Shown: positions 13,387 through 23,133 of the stretch, piece after piece | How positions within the stretch are numbered: the first letter of the stretch is position 1 | Layout of the letters: every line of letters begins with the position of its first letter | Origin: an uncultured Bacteroidales bacterium | GTDB lineage: Bacteria; Bacteroidota; Bacteroidia; Bacteroidales; F082 | Reading direction: 5' to 3' | Assembly: GCA_946185535.1 (NCBI GenBank) | Contig: CAMHJX010000001.1 | Span: forward strand, 1 to 64,000 | DNA: 64,000 nucleotides | Position numbers and translations under genes: made by a program | Notes under the pieces: generated by a model | Database searches by the model: none | The model's input: only the letters and a program-made list of their open reading frames with translations | What the model was told of the DNA's origin: nothing

Positions 13387-14577
13387 ATGGCAGAAAAAAG
13401 AGATTACTATGAGGTGTTGGGGGTCAACAAGAACTCCACACCTGACGAGATAAAGAGCGCCTACCGTAAGGCCGCCTTGAAATGGCACCCCGACAAATGG
13501 GTGAACGGCACCGACGCCGAGAAAAAGACCGCCGAGGAGAACTTCAAGGAAGCCTCGGAGGCCTATTCCGTGTTGAGCGACGAGAACAAGAAGGCGCGCT
13601 ACGACCGTTACGGCTTCGCTGGCATGGACGGCGGCTCGGCCAGCGGTGGCGGCGGCTTCAGCGGTTTCGGCGACTTCGACCTAAACGACATCCTGAACAG
13701 CGTGTTCGGTCGCGGCTTTGACTTCGGCGGCGGGTTCAGCGGGTTCAGCGGTTTCGGAGGTGGTGGAAGCCGTGGAGGTACCGTCAAGCAACGTGGTTCC
13801 AACATACGCGTGAAGGTGAAGCTCAACCTGCAAGAAATCGCCCATGGCGTGAAGAAGAAAATCAAGGTGAGCAAGTATGTCGCCTGCACGCATTGCCATG
13901 GCAGCGGTTCGGAAGACGGCTCCACTGAGACCTGTCCCACCTGCCACGGTCGCGGCCAGGTGGTGCAGACCGTCAACAGCTTCTTCGGGCAGATGCAAAC
14001 CGCATCGGTATGCCCTACTTGTAATGGTACGGGCACCGTCATCAAGAAGAAATGCACCCACTGCGGTGGCGAAGGCATCATGAAAGGTGATGAAGTCATT
14101 GAGATTGACATCCCTGCTGGTGTGGGCGAAGGTATGCAACTCACCGTGCGCGGCAAGGGCAACGCTGGGCCGCACAACGGCGTGAACGGCGACCTGCTCG
14201 TCCTCATCGAGGAAGAAGCCCATCCCGAATTCGAGCGCGACGAGAGCACATTGATTTACAACCTGTTCATCACCATCCCTGAGGCTATTTTGGGAACACA
14301 GGCCGAAGTGCCTACCGTAGACGGTAAGGTGAGGGTGAAGATTGCCCCTGGCACACAGAGCGGCAAGGTCCTACGCTTGAGAGGCAAAGGTCTGCCCATC
14401 CTCAACGGCTATGGCAGCGGCGACATGCTCGTCAACGTCAATGTTTGGATTCCGAAGAAGTTCAACAAGAAGGAAGAGGAACTGTTGCAGCAACTCGCCC
14501 AGTCGGACAACTTCAAGCCCAACCCTACCGCTGAGGAGAAGAGTTTTTTCAGTAAGATTAAGGACTACTTTAACTAA
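13387..14577 (+). CDS. dnaJ: chaperone DnaJ
   Basis: 396 aa. Seen: J domain with HPD at residues 34-36, a Gly/Phe-rich linker ([12 protein letters not shown]..., about 78-128), four CxxCxGxG zinc motifs ([32 protein letters not shown] at about 159-226) and the C-terminal substrate-binding domains. This is a complete type I DnaJ. Known: it delivers unfolded clients to DnaK and stimulates its ATPase, while GrpE (upstream gene) resets it. The J domain carries an extra short insert ([20 protein letters not shown]), common in Bacteroidota. Confidence 0.96.
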   Translation: MAEKRDYYEVLGVNKNSTPDEIKSAYRKAALKWHPDKWVNGTDAEKKTAEENFKEASEAYSVLSDENKKARYDRYGFAGMDGGSASGGGGFSGFGDFDLNDILNSVFGRGFDFGGGFSGFSGFGGGGSRGGTVKQRGSNIRVKVKLNLQEIAHGVKKKIKVSKYVACTHCHGSGSEDGSTETCPTCHGRGQVVQTVNSFFGQMQTASVCPTCNGTGTVIKKKCTHCGGEGIMKGDEVIEIDIPAGVGEGMQLTVRGKGNAGPHNGVNGDLLVLIEEEAHPEFERDESTLIYNLFITIPEAILGTQAEVPTVDGKVRVKIAPGTQSGKVLRLRGKGLPILNGYGSGDMLVNVNVWIPKKFNKKEEELLQQLAQSDNFKPNPTAEEKSFFSKIKDYFN

Positions 14578-14590
14578 AATAAACCGGCGT

Positions 14591-14635
14591 TTCGACAGGC
14601 TCAACGACCTTGCAAGGGTCCCTGAGCCTGTCGAA
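14591..14635. repeat. dispersed inverted repeat (TTCGACAGGCTCA family)
   Basis: Perfect 13-bp arms TTCGACAGGCTCA (14591-14603) and TGAGCCTGTCGAA (14623-14635) fill the gap between dnaJ and the ABC transporter. A related copy is at 25608-25664 and a degenerate one lies inside the murB remnant at 41694-41753. Confidence 0.8.
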
Positions 14636-14657
14636 GGGCCCGTTTTACATTTAAAAC

Positions 14658-15581
14658 ATGACCAAAATATCCGTCAACGAGGTCACGAAGAAATACGCCG
14701 ACCACACCGCATTAGACCGTATGTGCATTGACATTCCCGAGCAGTGCATCTACGGTCTTTTAGGTCCCAACGGCGCGGGAAAGACCACCCTCATCCGCAT
14801 CCTCAACCAAATCACAGCGCCCGACACTGGCGAAGTGTTGATCAACGGTGAGAAGCTGAACCAGAATCACGTCGCACGCATCGGATACCTGCCCGAAGAA
14901 CGCGGCCTTTACAAGAAGATGAAAGTCGGCGAGCAGGCCATCTACCTTGCCGAGCTGAAAGGCATCAAGAAAGCCGAAGCCAAGAAAAGGCTGATGGAAT
15001 GGTTCGAGAAGTTCGAAATCAGTGGCTGGTGGGACAAGAAGGTGGAAGAGCTCAGCAAAGGCATGCAGCAGAAGGTGCAGTTCATCACCACCATCATCCA
15101 CGAGCCCGACATCCTCATCTTCGACGAACCTTTCAGCGGCTTCGACCCCATCAATGCCAACTTATTGAAGGAATCCATCCTCGGGCTGCGCGACAAGGGC
15201 GCAACGGTGTTGCTCTCCACCCATAATATGGCCTCCGTCGAGGAACTTTGCGACAGCATCACCTTAATTAATAAAGGTAAGAGCATCCTGCAAGGCAGGG
15301 TGAGCGACATCAAGCGGCAACACGACACCCACAAAAGGGAGATCATCATCCGCACGGAAAATCTTCAGCCCATCTATGCCTTGGGCGACACCTATAATAA
15401 TATAAAGGTGGAGCCGACCGAAGTGGCCAACGAGACGAAACTGACCATCCACAGCGAGTCGCCCGCCGACCTACTCAACCAACTGCTTCAGATCGGTGAG
15501 TTGGTCTCATTCAAAGAGGTGCTGCCCTCCATGAACGACATCTTCATCCAAGAAGTGCAATCTAAAAACCAAGCCTCATGA
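14658..15581 (+). CDS. ABC transporter ATP-binding protein (ABC-2 type, NatA-like)
   Basis: 307 aa. Seen: Walker A GPNGAGKTT at 36-44, ABC signature LSKGMQQ, Walker B ILIFDEP, and switch His in LLSTHNM; after about residue 215 a DUF4162-like C-terminal part. This layout is that of exporters such as NatA. It hydrolyses ATP to drive the permease encoded next. The stop overlaps the start of the permease gene by 4 bp (ATGA), so the two are translationally coupled. Substrate is unknown: sodium, antibiotics or lipids are possible in this family and the sequence does not decide. Confidence 0.93.
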   Translation: MTKISVNEVTKKYADHTALDRMCIDIPEQCIYGLLGPNGAGKTTLIRILNQITAPDTGEVLINGEKLNQNHVARIGYLPEERGLYKKMKVGEQAIYLAELKGIKKAEAKKRLMEWFEKFEISGWWDKKVEELSKGMQQKVQFITTIIHEPDILIFDEPFSGFDPINANLLKESILGLRDKGATVLLSTHNMASVEELCDSITLINKGKSILQGRVSDIKRQHDTHKREIIIRTENLQPIYALGDTYNNIKVEPTEVANETKLTIHSESPADLLNQLLQIGELVSFKEVLPSMNDIFIQEVQSKNQAS

Positions 15582-16891
15582 ACAAAATAGGACTCATCAT
15601 CAGGCGCGAATACATGACGCGCGTGCGCAAGCGCAGCTTCCTCATCCTGACCTTTTTGGGTCCCATCCTGATGGCGGCTATCTACATCATCCCTATCATG
15701 CTCGCCCTCAACTCGAGCACCGACCATCTGCGTGTGGCCGTCGTCGACGAGAGCCATTGGTTTGAGGACCGCTTCACCGACAACAAAGATCACACCTTCG
15801 TCACCATGCCCGGCCAGCCCATCGACTCGGTCAAGGAGATGGTGAAAAGCGGGGTGTTCGACATGGCTGTCTATGTGCCTCCTACTCAACTCAACATCCC
15901 TTCGAACGCCATCCTCTACAGCATCCGCCAGGTGCCGATGGAAGTTGAAAACTATGTCAGCAGCGTGATGAAGAAGGAAATCGAAGACCAGAAACTGATG
16001 GCCAAAGGCGTCGACCCCGAAATCGTCAGTGCGGTGAAAACCGATGTCAACCTGCAGATTATGCGCATGGACGACAAAGGCAACGAGAAAGAGACCTTCA
16101 CCAAGGTGCAGTTTGCCCTCGGCATCATTCTTTCGATGTTGGTCTACATGTTCATCATTTTCTTTGGCGGACAGGTGATGCAGGGCGTGTCGGAAGAAAA
16201 AACCAACCGAATCATCGAAGTCATCATCAGCTCGGTGAAGCCCTTCCAACTCATGATGGGCAAGATTATCGGCGTCTCATTGGTGGCACTCACCCAGTTC
16301 GTGCTTTGGATCTTGCTCACTGGCGCCCTTTATCTCGGTTTTTCGGCCTTCATGGGACTCAGCAACCCCGAAATCCTATCGTCGGGCACCGTGATGAGCC
16401 AACAAATCAGCTCCGGCAACATTATGAGCAACGAAGCCGTGCAAAACATCGTGCAGATAGCTCATTCCATCGATTTCGGCACCATCATCGGATGTTTCCT
16501 CATCTTCTTCATCCTAGGTTACCTGCTTTATGCGACACTTTATGCCGCCATCGGTTCGTTGGTCGATAACAACACCGACTCGCAGCAATTCACGCTGCCC
16601 GTCACCGTCCCGCTGATGGTTGCCATCATTTCCTCTTTCTATATCGTCAACAATCCCGACAGCTCTTTGTCGGTATGGCTCTCGATGATTCCCTTCACCT
16701 CCCCCATCTCTATGATGGTCAGGATACCTTTCGGCGTGCCCATCTGGCAAATCGTGGTTTCAGTTGTGATATTGGCAGGTACCTTCGTCGCGATGACCTG
16801 GATTGCTGCGAAAATCTATCGCATGGGTATCTTGATGTATGGAAAAAAGCTTTCCTACAAGGAAATTTTCAAGTGGTTGAAATATAAATAG
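15578..16891 (+). CDS. ABC-2 type transporter permease (NatB-like)
   Basis: 437 aa. Seen: an N-terminal cytoplasmic start with IGLIIRREYMTRVRKRSFL, one membrane segment at about 22-42, a long extracytoplasmic domain to about 180, then five to six membrane segments in the C-terminal half; the EEKTNRIIEVIISSVKPFQLMMGKIIG stretch at about 208-234 is typical of ABC-2 permeases. It pairs with the ATPase upstream (4-bp overlap). Exported substrate unknown. The next gene, secDF, has its own -7 box, so the transporter operon ends here. Confidence 0.92.
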   Translation: MNKIGLIIRREYMTRVRKRSFLILTFLGPILMAAIYIIPIMLALNSSTDHLRVAVVDESHWFEDRFTDNKDHTFVTMPGQPIDSVKEMVKSGVFDMAVYVPPTQLNIPSNAILYSIRQVPMEVENYVSSVMKKEIEDQKLMAKGVDPEIVSAVKTDVNLQIMRMDDKGNEKETFTKVQFALGIILSMLVYMFIIFFGGQVMQGVSEEKTNRIIEVIISSVKPFQLMMGKIIGVSLVALTQFVLWILLTGALYLGFSAFMGLSNPEILSSGTVMSQQISSGNIMSNEAVQNIVQIAHSIDFGTIIGCFLIFFILGYLLYATLYAAIGSLVDNNTDSQQFTLPVTVPLMVAIISSFYIVNNPDSSLSVWLSMIPFTSPISMMVRIPFGVPIWQIVVSVVILAGTFVAMTWIAAKIYRMGILMYGKKLSYKEIFKWLKYK

Positions 16892-16901
16892 AAATATTTC
16901 G

Positions 16902-16909
16902 TATTTTTG
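16902..16909 (+). promoter_or_regulatory. -7 box of secDF
   Basis: TATTTTTG 77 bp before the ATG at 16986, leaving an A/T-rich leader of about 65 nt. Confidence 0.6.
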
Positions 16910-16985
16910 CAGGCTCGTAATTGAGTAAAAAAGACGATTTTGAAATTTAACAAATTAAAAGTCAAATAATTAAATCAGTTTTACA

Positions 16986-19900
16986 ATGCAAAACAAAGGA
17001 GCAATTAGGGCGATAGCCATCATCTTTGCGCTCATTTTCGTTTACCAGCTCTCGTTCACTGTGGTGACCAAGATCGTGGAGCGGAAAGCAGAGAAGAATG
17101 CCTTAGCGCAAGTCTTCCCGAAAGATGCCAATGGACAAGACATCGCCGTCTCAGAGTCCATCCAGGACGCCATTGCCGAGACCATGGAAAAGAGAAACAT
17201 GGACGAACCGCAGGCGAAGAACTATTTAAAGGACAGGCTTGAAAACAGCTATCTGGACTCGATGAACAACGTCAACGTGTACAACTTGGGATTTAAGAAG
17301 TACACCTATCGCGACGCAAAAGAAAAAGAAATCAACTTGGGTTTGGACTTGAAGGGCGGTATGAACGTCACTTTGGAAGTCTCTGTGAAGGACATCGTCA
17401 AAGCCTTGTCGCACGACTCACAAGACCCCACCTTCCTTCAAGCCATGGAACTGGCCACCAAGCGTCAGCAAGCTAGCAAGGGCGATTTCGTCACATTGTT
17501 TGGCGAAGCCTACAAGGAAGTCGACCCCAACGCTAAGCTCGTGTCCATTTTCCTGTTGGAATTCAAGGATAAGAAAGATATCAACATCAATTCAAGCAAC
17601 GAAGATGTGCTGAAGGTTTTGAGGGAAGAGAGCGATGCCGCCATCGACCGTTCCTACCAAATCCTCGGAACCCGTATCGACCGTTTCGGCGTGGCTCAGC
17701 CCAACATCCAGAAGCTGGAGAACTCGGGTCGTATCCTCGTCGAACTGCCTGGTATCAAGGATCCAGAGCGTGTGCGTAAGCTCCTCCAAGGAACTGCACA
17801 ACTCGAATTCTGGGAGACCTACAACTTCTCTGATATCCAACAAGCTTTCGTCCAAGCCGATTCCAAGTTGGCTGCCGACAGAAAGGCCAGAAAGAGCAGT
17901 GAAGAGACTCCTGCTGAAAATAAAGAAGTGGTAGAGGAAACAGAAGCCACTGAAACTGAAGGAGAATTGGCCGCTACCGAAGAAGTGGAAGCCACTGCTG
18001 ACAGCACTGACGCCGACCTCATCGACCAGTTGGCTGAGAACCAAGCCGAGGAAGAGCAGATTGACGAAGAATTGGATGCCAACCATCCTCTGTTCTCCAA
18101 GCTGCAACCCGTCAACACCAATTCAGCCCGCGTGGGTATCGCCATGGTGAAAGACACTGCCGCCATCAACCAGATGCTGGCTGAGTGCAAGAGCCTGTTC
18201 CCACGTCAACTGAAGCTCGCTTGGACCGTGAAGCCCGAAAGCATCCCCTCTGAAAATGGTGAGAACATCGAGGTGCTCGACCTCGTCGCCCTGAAGATGT
18301 CGCGCGACAACTCATGCGCTCTGGGTGGTGAAGTCATCACCGACGCTCGGCAGGACTACGGTCAAGGCAACCAAGTGGAAGTCACCATCCAAATGAACCC
18401 CGAAGGTGCCAACAAGTGGAAGAACCTCACCCGCGACAATGTGGGTAAGCAGATCGCCATCGTCCTTGACGACCTCGTCTACAGCTACCCTGTCGTCAAT
18501 GGTGAAATCCCGAACGGTCGTTCATCCATCTCTGGTGGCGGCATGACCATCGAAGAGGCTCAAGACTTGGCCAACATCCTGAAGGCCGGTAAGCTGCCTG
18601 CTCCCGCCAGAATCCTGGAAGAGCAAGTGGTTGGTCCTACCCTCGGTAAGGAATCCGTGCAGAAAGGTATGTGGTCAATGGTGTTCGCATTCATCCTCGT
18701 GCTGATCTACATGGTGTTCTTCTACAAGAAGGCTGGTCTCGTCGCCGACGTCGCCCTGTTAGTCAACGTGTTCTTCCTGTTTGGTGTGTTGGCTTGCCTC
18801 GGCTCGGTGCTGACCTTGCCTGGTATCGCCGGTATCGTGTTGACCTTAGGTATGGCTGTTGACTCGAACGTGATTATCTTCGAACGTATCAAGGAAGAAG
18901 TCAAGGCTGGCAAGGGCATCAAGCTCGCCATCCAAGACGGTTACAAGAACGCTTACTCCGCCATTATCGACGGTAACGTCACCACCTTGATTACTGGTAT
19001 CATCCTGATCATTTTGGGTACGGGTCCTGTCCACAGCTTCGCCGTCACCCTCTGCATCGGTATCCTCACCTCTTTGGCCACGTCCATCTTCATCACCCGT
19101 TTGATCTTCGAACGCATGCTGGACAAAGAAAAGGAAATCAGCTTCTCTACCAACTTCACCCGCAACTTCTTGCAGGACAAGCACTACAGATTCATCGACA
19201 TCCGCAAGACTTCGTTCATCATCTGCATCGTATTCTTGGTCATCAGCTTGGGTTCACTCGGCATCCGTCGTTTGAACCTCGGCATCGACTTCACTGGTGG
19301 TCGTAACTATGTTGTCCAATTCGACAACCCGAACATCACTGTTGAAGACGTGCGTAACTACCTGTCAGACGTCAATATCGACAAGGCCGGCATCCACAGC
19401 GCCCTCCAAATGAGCGACGACCAAGATGTGGAAGACTGGTCAACGCCTGAAGTGAAGACCTATGGTACCAACGGTCAGGTGAAGATCACGACCAAGTTCT
19501 TGATCGACAACGACAGCCCGGCAGTGGATAGCGTTATCCAAGTCATTCTTTACAACAACTTGAAGAGCCTCTACCAAGAAGAGATGACCATGTCGAAGTT
19601 CTCTTCGGAAGACGAGACTGTGGGTATCTTGAGTACACAGAAAGTCGGTGCCACCATCGCCAGCGACGTCACACGTAAGTCCATCTGGGCTATCATCGTG
19701 GCTTTGGCTCTGATGTTCGTTTACATCGCCATCCGATTCAAGAAATGGCAATATGGTGTGGCCTCCATCATGGCCTTGGCACAAGACACTATCATCGTGT
19801 TGGGTATGTACTCGTTGTTCTACAACATCCTGCCCTTCACCATGGAAGTCGACCAAAGCTTCATCGCCGCTGTGCTGACCGTCATCGGTTACTCCATCAA

Positions 19901-20222
19901 CGCTACGGTGGTTATCTTCGACCGTGTCCGTGAGAACGTCAACCTGCACCCGAAGAGCTCCTGGAAGGAGAACATGACCAACGCTGTCAACAGCACCTTG
20001 ACCCGTTCGTTCAACACCTCGGGTTCTACCTTGGTCGTGTTGCTTGCCATCTTCATCTTCGGCGGCGACACCATCCGTGGCTTCATCTTCGCCCTGTTGG
20101 TCGGTGTGCTCGCCGGTACCTTCTCCTCAGTATTCCTGTCGACGCCGTTCGCCTACGTGCTGATGAAGGGACACCAAAAGGACAAGCAAATCGAAGAGGA
20201 AAGCGCTTCTAAGAAGAAATGA
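16986..20222 (+). CDS. secDF: protein translocase subunit SecDF (fused)
   Basis: 1078 aa. Seen: the SecD half with LGLDLKGGMNVTLEV, the periplasmic P1 region and VLVLIYMVFFYKKAG; the SecF half from about 740 (LNLGIDFTGGRNYVVQF) and its own set of membrane segments. Twelve membrane helices are expected. Known: SecDF uses the proton gradient to pull exported chains through SecYEG. Fusion of secD and secF in one frame is usual in Bacteroidota. Odd: an acidic low-complexity insert (about residues 295-365, Glu/Ala/Thr-rich with EETPAENKEVVEETEATE) breaks the P1 domain. Export capacity fits the many signal-peptide proteins in this window. It ends at a strong terminator. Confidence 0.95.
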   Translation: MQNKGAIRAIAIIFALIFVYQLSFTVVTKIVERKAEKNALAQVFPKDANGQDIAVSESIQDAIAETMEKRNMDEPQAKNYLKDRLENSYLDSMNNVNVYNLGFKKYTYRDAKEKEINLGLDLKGGMNVTLEVSVKDIVKALSHDSQDPTFLQAMELATKRQQASKGDFVTLFGEAYKEVDPNAKLVSIFLLEFKDKKDININSSNEDVLKVLREESDAAIDRSYQILGTRIDRFGVAQPNIQKLENSGRILVELPGIKDPERVRKLLQGTAQLEFWETYNFSDIQQAFVQADSKLAADRKARKSSEETPAENKEVVEETEATETEGELAATEEVEATADSTDADLIDQLAENQAEEEQIDEELDANHPLFSKLQPVNTNSARVGIAMVKDTAAINQMLAECKSLFPRQLKLAWTVKPESIPSENGENIEVLDLVALKMSRDNSCALGGEVITDARQDYGQGNQVEVTIQMNPEGANKWKNLTRDNVGKQIAIVLDDLVYSYPVVNGEIPNGRSSISGGGMTIEEAQDLANILKAGKLPAPARILEEQVVGPTLGKESVQKGMWSMVFAFILVLIYMVFFYKKAGLVADVALLVNVFFLFGVLACLGSVLTLPGIAGIVLTLGMAVDSNVIIFERIKEEVKAGKGIKLAIQDGYKNAYSAIIDGNVTTLITGIILIILGTGPVHSFAVTLCIGILTSLATSIFITRLIFERMLDKEKEISFSTNFTRNFLQDKHYRFIDIRKTSFIICIVFLVISLGSLGIRRLNLGIDFTGGRNYVVQFDNPNITVEDVRNYLSDVNIDKAGIHSALQMSDDQDVEDWSTPEVKTYGTNGQVKITTKFLIDNDSPAVDSVIQVILYNNLKSLYQEEMTMSKFSSEDETVGILSTQKVGATIASDVTRKSIWAIIVALALMFVYIAIRFKKWQYGVASIMALAQDTIIVLGMYSLFYNILPFTMEVDQSFIAAVLTVIGYSINATVVIFDRVRENVNLHPKSSWKENMTNAVNSTLTRSFNTSGSTLVVLLAIFIFGGDTIRGFIFALLVGVLAGTFSSVFLSTPFAYVLMKGHQKDKQIEEESASKKK

Positions 20223-20256
20223 TAGATTATCATAATTAACCTTCTAAACTGCTTGC

Positions 20257-20290
20257 AAAAAATCCTGCTGGAAACGGCAGGATTTTTTTG
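20257..20290 (+). terminator. terminator of secDF
   Basis: AATCCTGC/GCAGGATT stem (20261-20268, 20277-20284) followed by seven T. Confidence 0.85.
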
Positions 20291-20309
20291 TTTTCTTCAT
20301 AAAGATGAT

Positions 20310-20317
20310 TATCTTTG
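20310..20317 (+). promoter_or_regulatory. -7 box of the C10 protease gene
   Basis: TATCTTTG 70 bp before the ATG at 20388. Confidence 0.6.
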
Positions 20318-20387
20318 CCTCGTAATCTATGCTTATTATTGCTCTTTGCAACTTCCAATTTGTTAAAAACCAATAAATTATAATAAT

Positions 20388-22988
20388 ATGAAAAGACTCT
20401 TTGCATTGATTTTAATGATGTCTATTGGCTTCTCGCTCATCGGAGGCCCGATTGACGAAACGACAGCGAAGCAACTCGCCCAGAATTTCTGGAAAGAGAA
20501 CAATACCATGGCTGTGAGAAACGGCAAAGTCTTCAAGAAACAGATGGATGAGGCTCGGTTCTTCAACGTGGCTGCGCAACATGGCTACAGCGAGTTTTTC
20601 ATCTTCAACAACACTGCAGGCAAAGGCTTTGTCATCATGGCAGCCGACGATTGTGTGACCCCCATTTTGGGTTACTCATACGAGAACAATTTTTCTGACG
20701 GAGAACTTCCTCCCAACATAAAAGCTTGGCTTGATGGCTATGCAGCGCAAATTAACGAAGCAACCGTCATGAAACTCAATGCCACCGAGGAAATACGTGC
20801 CGATTGGGAGTGTCTGCGCCAAAGTAAGGCCTTGCCTATCAAGTCTGAAAAGGCCGTGTCGCCTTTGGTGCAAACGAAATGGAACCAAAACCCCTACTAC
20901 AACGACAAATGCCCTTACGACTACAATGCCGGGGCAAGGTCGGTGACAGGCTGTGTGGCAACGGCAATGGCTCAAATAATGAAATACTGGTCGTATCCTG
21001 AACATGGATTGGGCAACCACTCATACGTACCCTCGCCGCACCCCGAATACGGCACGCAATATGTTGATTTCAGTGCCGCCACCTACCAATGGACATCCAT
21101 GCCCAACTCAGTCTCAAGTGCCAACAATGCCGTGGCTACTTTGATGTATCATTGCGGTGTCAGCGTTGATATGATGTACGGCATCCCCGCTGCTCCAGAC
21201 TATGGCAGTGCAGCTTACATCATCGACAACGGTGGTGGTCGTGCTTGTGCCGAAATTGCATTTAAGACCTACTTCGACTACAAGAGCACCATCCACAGCG
21301 TAAAGAAAAACGACTATTCCGACACCCAATGGATCAATCTGCTTAAAACCGAGCTGGATAACGGTCGCCCCATGTTATATGGCGGTTTCAGCAGTTCAGG
21401 CGGTCATGCCTTTGTTTGTGACGGCTACAATAGTAGTAACTACTTCCACTTCAACTGGGGTTGGGGAGGCAATTGCGACGACTATTATTACATCAACAGC
21501 TTGAATCCCGGTTCACACACATATTCCCAAAACCAGCAAGCCCTTATCGGCATTGAGCCCAACCAAAATGGCGGCGGAGGAGGTGGTGGCAGCACCACTG
21601 GCTTCGCGCTTTCTTACTACAGCAGCCCGGTGATGAGCGAGTCCGAATATTGGTTTTATGACGACCTTTCGGTTTATGCAGAAGTCGCCAACAGAGGTGA
21701 TGAGAATTTTTCTGGCTACATCGGTGCTGGAATATTCAAGAAAGATACAAATGGCGATTACGTTTTCCTTAAAGTGATGAAATATTGGGACAGAACTTCC
21801 TCTCCCCTACAACCGGGCAAATACGTTCATGGTAACTTGGAAAGTGCAGCCGGTCCGCCCTATCTACCAGGTTCATACGGCCTCGCCATGTTTTATAGTT
21901 TGGACGGCGGTGAACTATGGAATTTCATCGACCGCAAAGAATACAATGACGCTTTCTTCGACATCGTTTATGAACAAGACATCGAAACCTATTCTGATTT
22001 CCACATTATGACTGGCGACTACTTGTATTACGGCACAAATGCCACAGTCAATGTGGACATTTGGAACTCTGGAAACGAGGATTTCTACGGCAAGTTCCGT
22101 GTCAATCTAGCCAATCTTGATGGCAATTGGGCTCAAAATATCCAAATCATAGATTGCTCAAACGGCTTGGAAGCTGGCTATCACTACACTAACGGTCTTG
22201 ATTTTACAGGCCAAATCACTGTGGAACCAGGTTCCTACTATATGGAGCTGGCCTACCAAAGGTTGAATGAGACACAATGGTATTATGCAGGAGCCTATGC
22301 TTTCCAAAACCCAGTCCGTGTTGAAGTGGTGGCAGCAACTGTATACTCCGACCCATATGAAGCCAACAATTCCACCAGCAATGCCTATCGCCTGCCCTGC
22401 AACATCACAGGCAATTCGGTCACTGTCAGCACTACTGAATCCACGCTCCACAGCGACACCGACATCGACTATTACAAAATCCAACTCGATGCAGGGAAAA
22501 ACTATATCATCACCCCTCGTCTGCACGACTCCTACAACAGCGGCAACAGCACTTATTACACGGTTGATGCCATGTTCTCCTATTCAACGGATGGAGTCAA
22601 TTGGTCCGACTATTATGACGATGTGATGGAATCGTTTTTCGTCGGCGGTGGCGGTACACTTTATTTCTGTGTCACGCCTTATTTTGAAGGAAGAACCGGC
22701 ACCTATCTGCTTGACATCAAAGTAGCCATCACAACAGGCATCGAAGAGTCGGAAGAGAATCTGTTCAGCATCTATCCGAATCCCGTCCAAGAAATGTTGA
22801 ATGTCGACTGCAAAGACATCGAACAGGTTAGCCTCTTCAACACAGTTGGCCAAAAGATAGAGAGTCTCTACACAGAAGGCCGCGATAACGTCCAGATTGA
22901 CTTGTCTGGCTTGCCCAGCGGCGTGTATATCCTGCAAGCCAATAGCCAGGGTCGCACCTTGAGCAGAAAGATAGTGAAATCCAACTGA
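20388..22988 (+). CDS. C10 family cysteine protease (streptopain type) with T9SS sorting tail
   Basis: 866 aa. Seen: signal peptide (MKRLFALILMMSIGFSLIGG), an N-terminal pro-domain of the Spi type, then the papain-like C10 catalytic domain: nucleophile Cys189 in VTGCVATAMAQIMKYW and His340 in SGGHAFVCDGY, followed by HFNWGWGG. After a Gly-rich linker (about 395-405) come beta-sandwich modules, and residues about 790-866 form a type A T9SS C-terminal domain (FSIYPNPVQEMLNVD ... LPSGVYILQANSQG). Prediction: a secreted or surface-bound protease, activated after removal of the pro-domain. The family includes streptopain, interpain and PrtT. Monocistronic, with own -7 box and terminator. Confidence 0.93.
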   Translation: MKRLFALILMMSIGFSLIGGPIDETTAKQLAQNFWKENNTMAVRNGKVFKKQMDEARFFNVAAQHGYSEFFIFNNTAGKGFVIMAADDCVTPILGYSYENNFSDGELPPNIKAWLDGYAAQINEATVMKLNATEEIRADWECLRQSKALPIKSEKAVSPLVQTKWNQNPYYNDKCPYDYNAGARSVTGCVATAMAQIMKYWSYPEHGLGNHSYVPSPHPEYGTQYVDFSAATYQWTSMPNSVSSANNAVATLMYHCGVSVDMMYGIPAAPDYGSAAYIIDNGGGRACAEIAFKTYFDYKSTIHSVKKNDYSDTQWINLLKTELDNGRPMLYGGFSSSGGHAFVCDGYNSSNYFHFNWGWGGNCDDYYYINSLNPGSHTYSQNQQALIGIEPNQNGGGGGGGSTTGFALSYYSSPVMSESEYWFYDDLSVYAEVANRGDENFSGYIGAGIFKKDTNGDYVFLKVMKYWDRTSSPLQPGKYVHGNLESAAGPPYLPGSYGLAMFYSLDGGELWNFIDRKEYNDAFFDIVYEQDIETYSDFHIMTGDYLYYGTNATVNVDIWNSGNEDFYGKFRVNLANLDGNWAQNIQIIDCSNGLEAGYHYTNGLDFTGQITVEPGSYYMELAYQRLNETQWYYAGAYAFQNPVRVEVVAATVYSDPYEANNSTSNAYRLPCNITGNSVTVSTTESTLHSDTDIDYYKIQLDAGKNYIITPRLHDSYNSGNSTYYTVDAMFSYSTDGVNWSDYYDDVMESFFVGGGGTLYFCVTPYFEGRTGTYLLDIKVAITTGIEESEENLFSIYPNPVQEMLNVDCKDIEQVSLFNTVGQKIESLYTEGRDNVQIDLSGLPSGVYILQANSQGRTLSRKIVKSN

Positions 22989-23012
22989 TGATATCAGCAA
23001 AGTCTATTCAAT

Positions 23013-23044
23013 TGAATCCCGCTGAAAACGGCGGGATTTTTTTG
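23013..23044 (+). terminator. terminator of the C10 protease gene
   Basis: AATCCCGC/GCGGGATT stem (23015-23022, 23031-23038) and a T run. Confidence 0.85.
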
Positions 23045-23078
23045 TTGTCATTCCCATCTCAGATTCACGGAATTGTTG

Positions 23079-23086
23079 TACCTTTG
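23079..23086 (+). promoter_or_regulatory. -7 box of the PorE-like gene
   Basis: TACCTTTG 48 bp upstream of the ATG at 23134. Confidence 0.6.
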
Positions 23087-23133
23087 TCCGATAATAAAAC
23101 GCGCTTTCTGTGCGTTTGGGAAAGAGAGAAACT

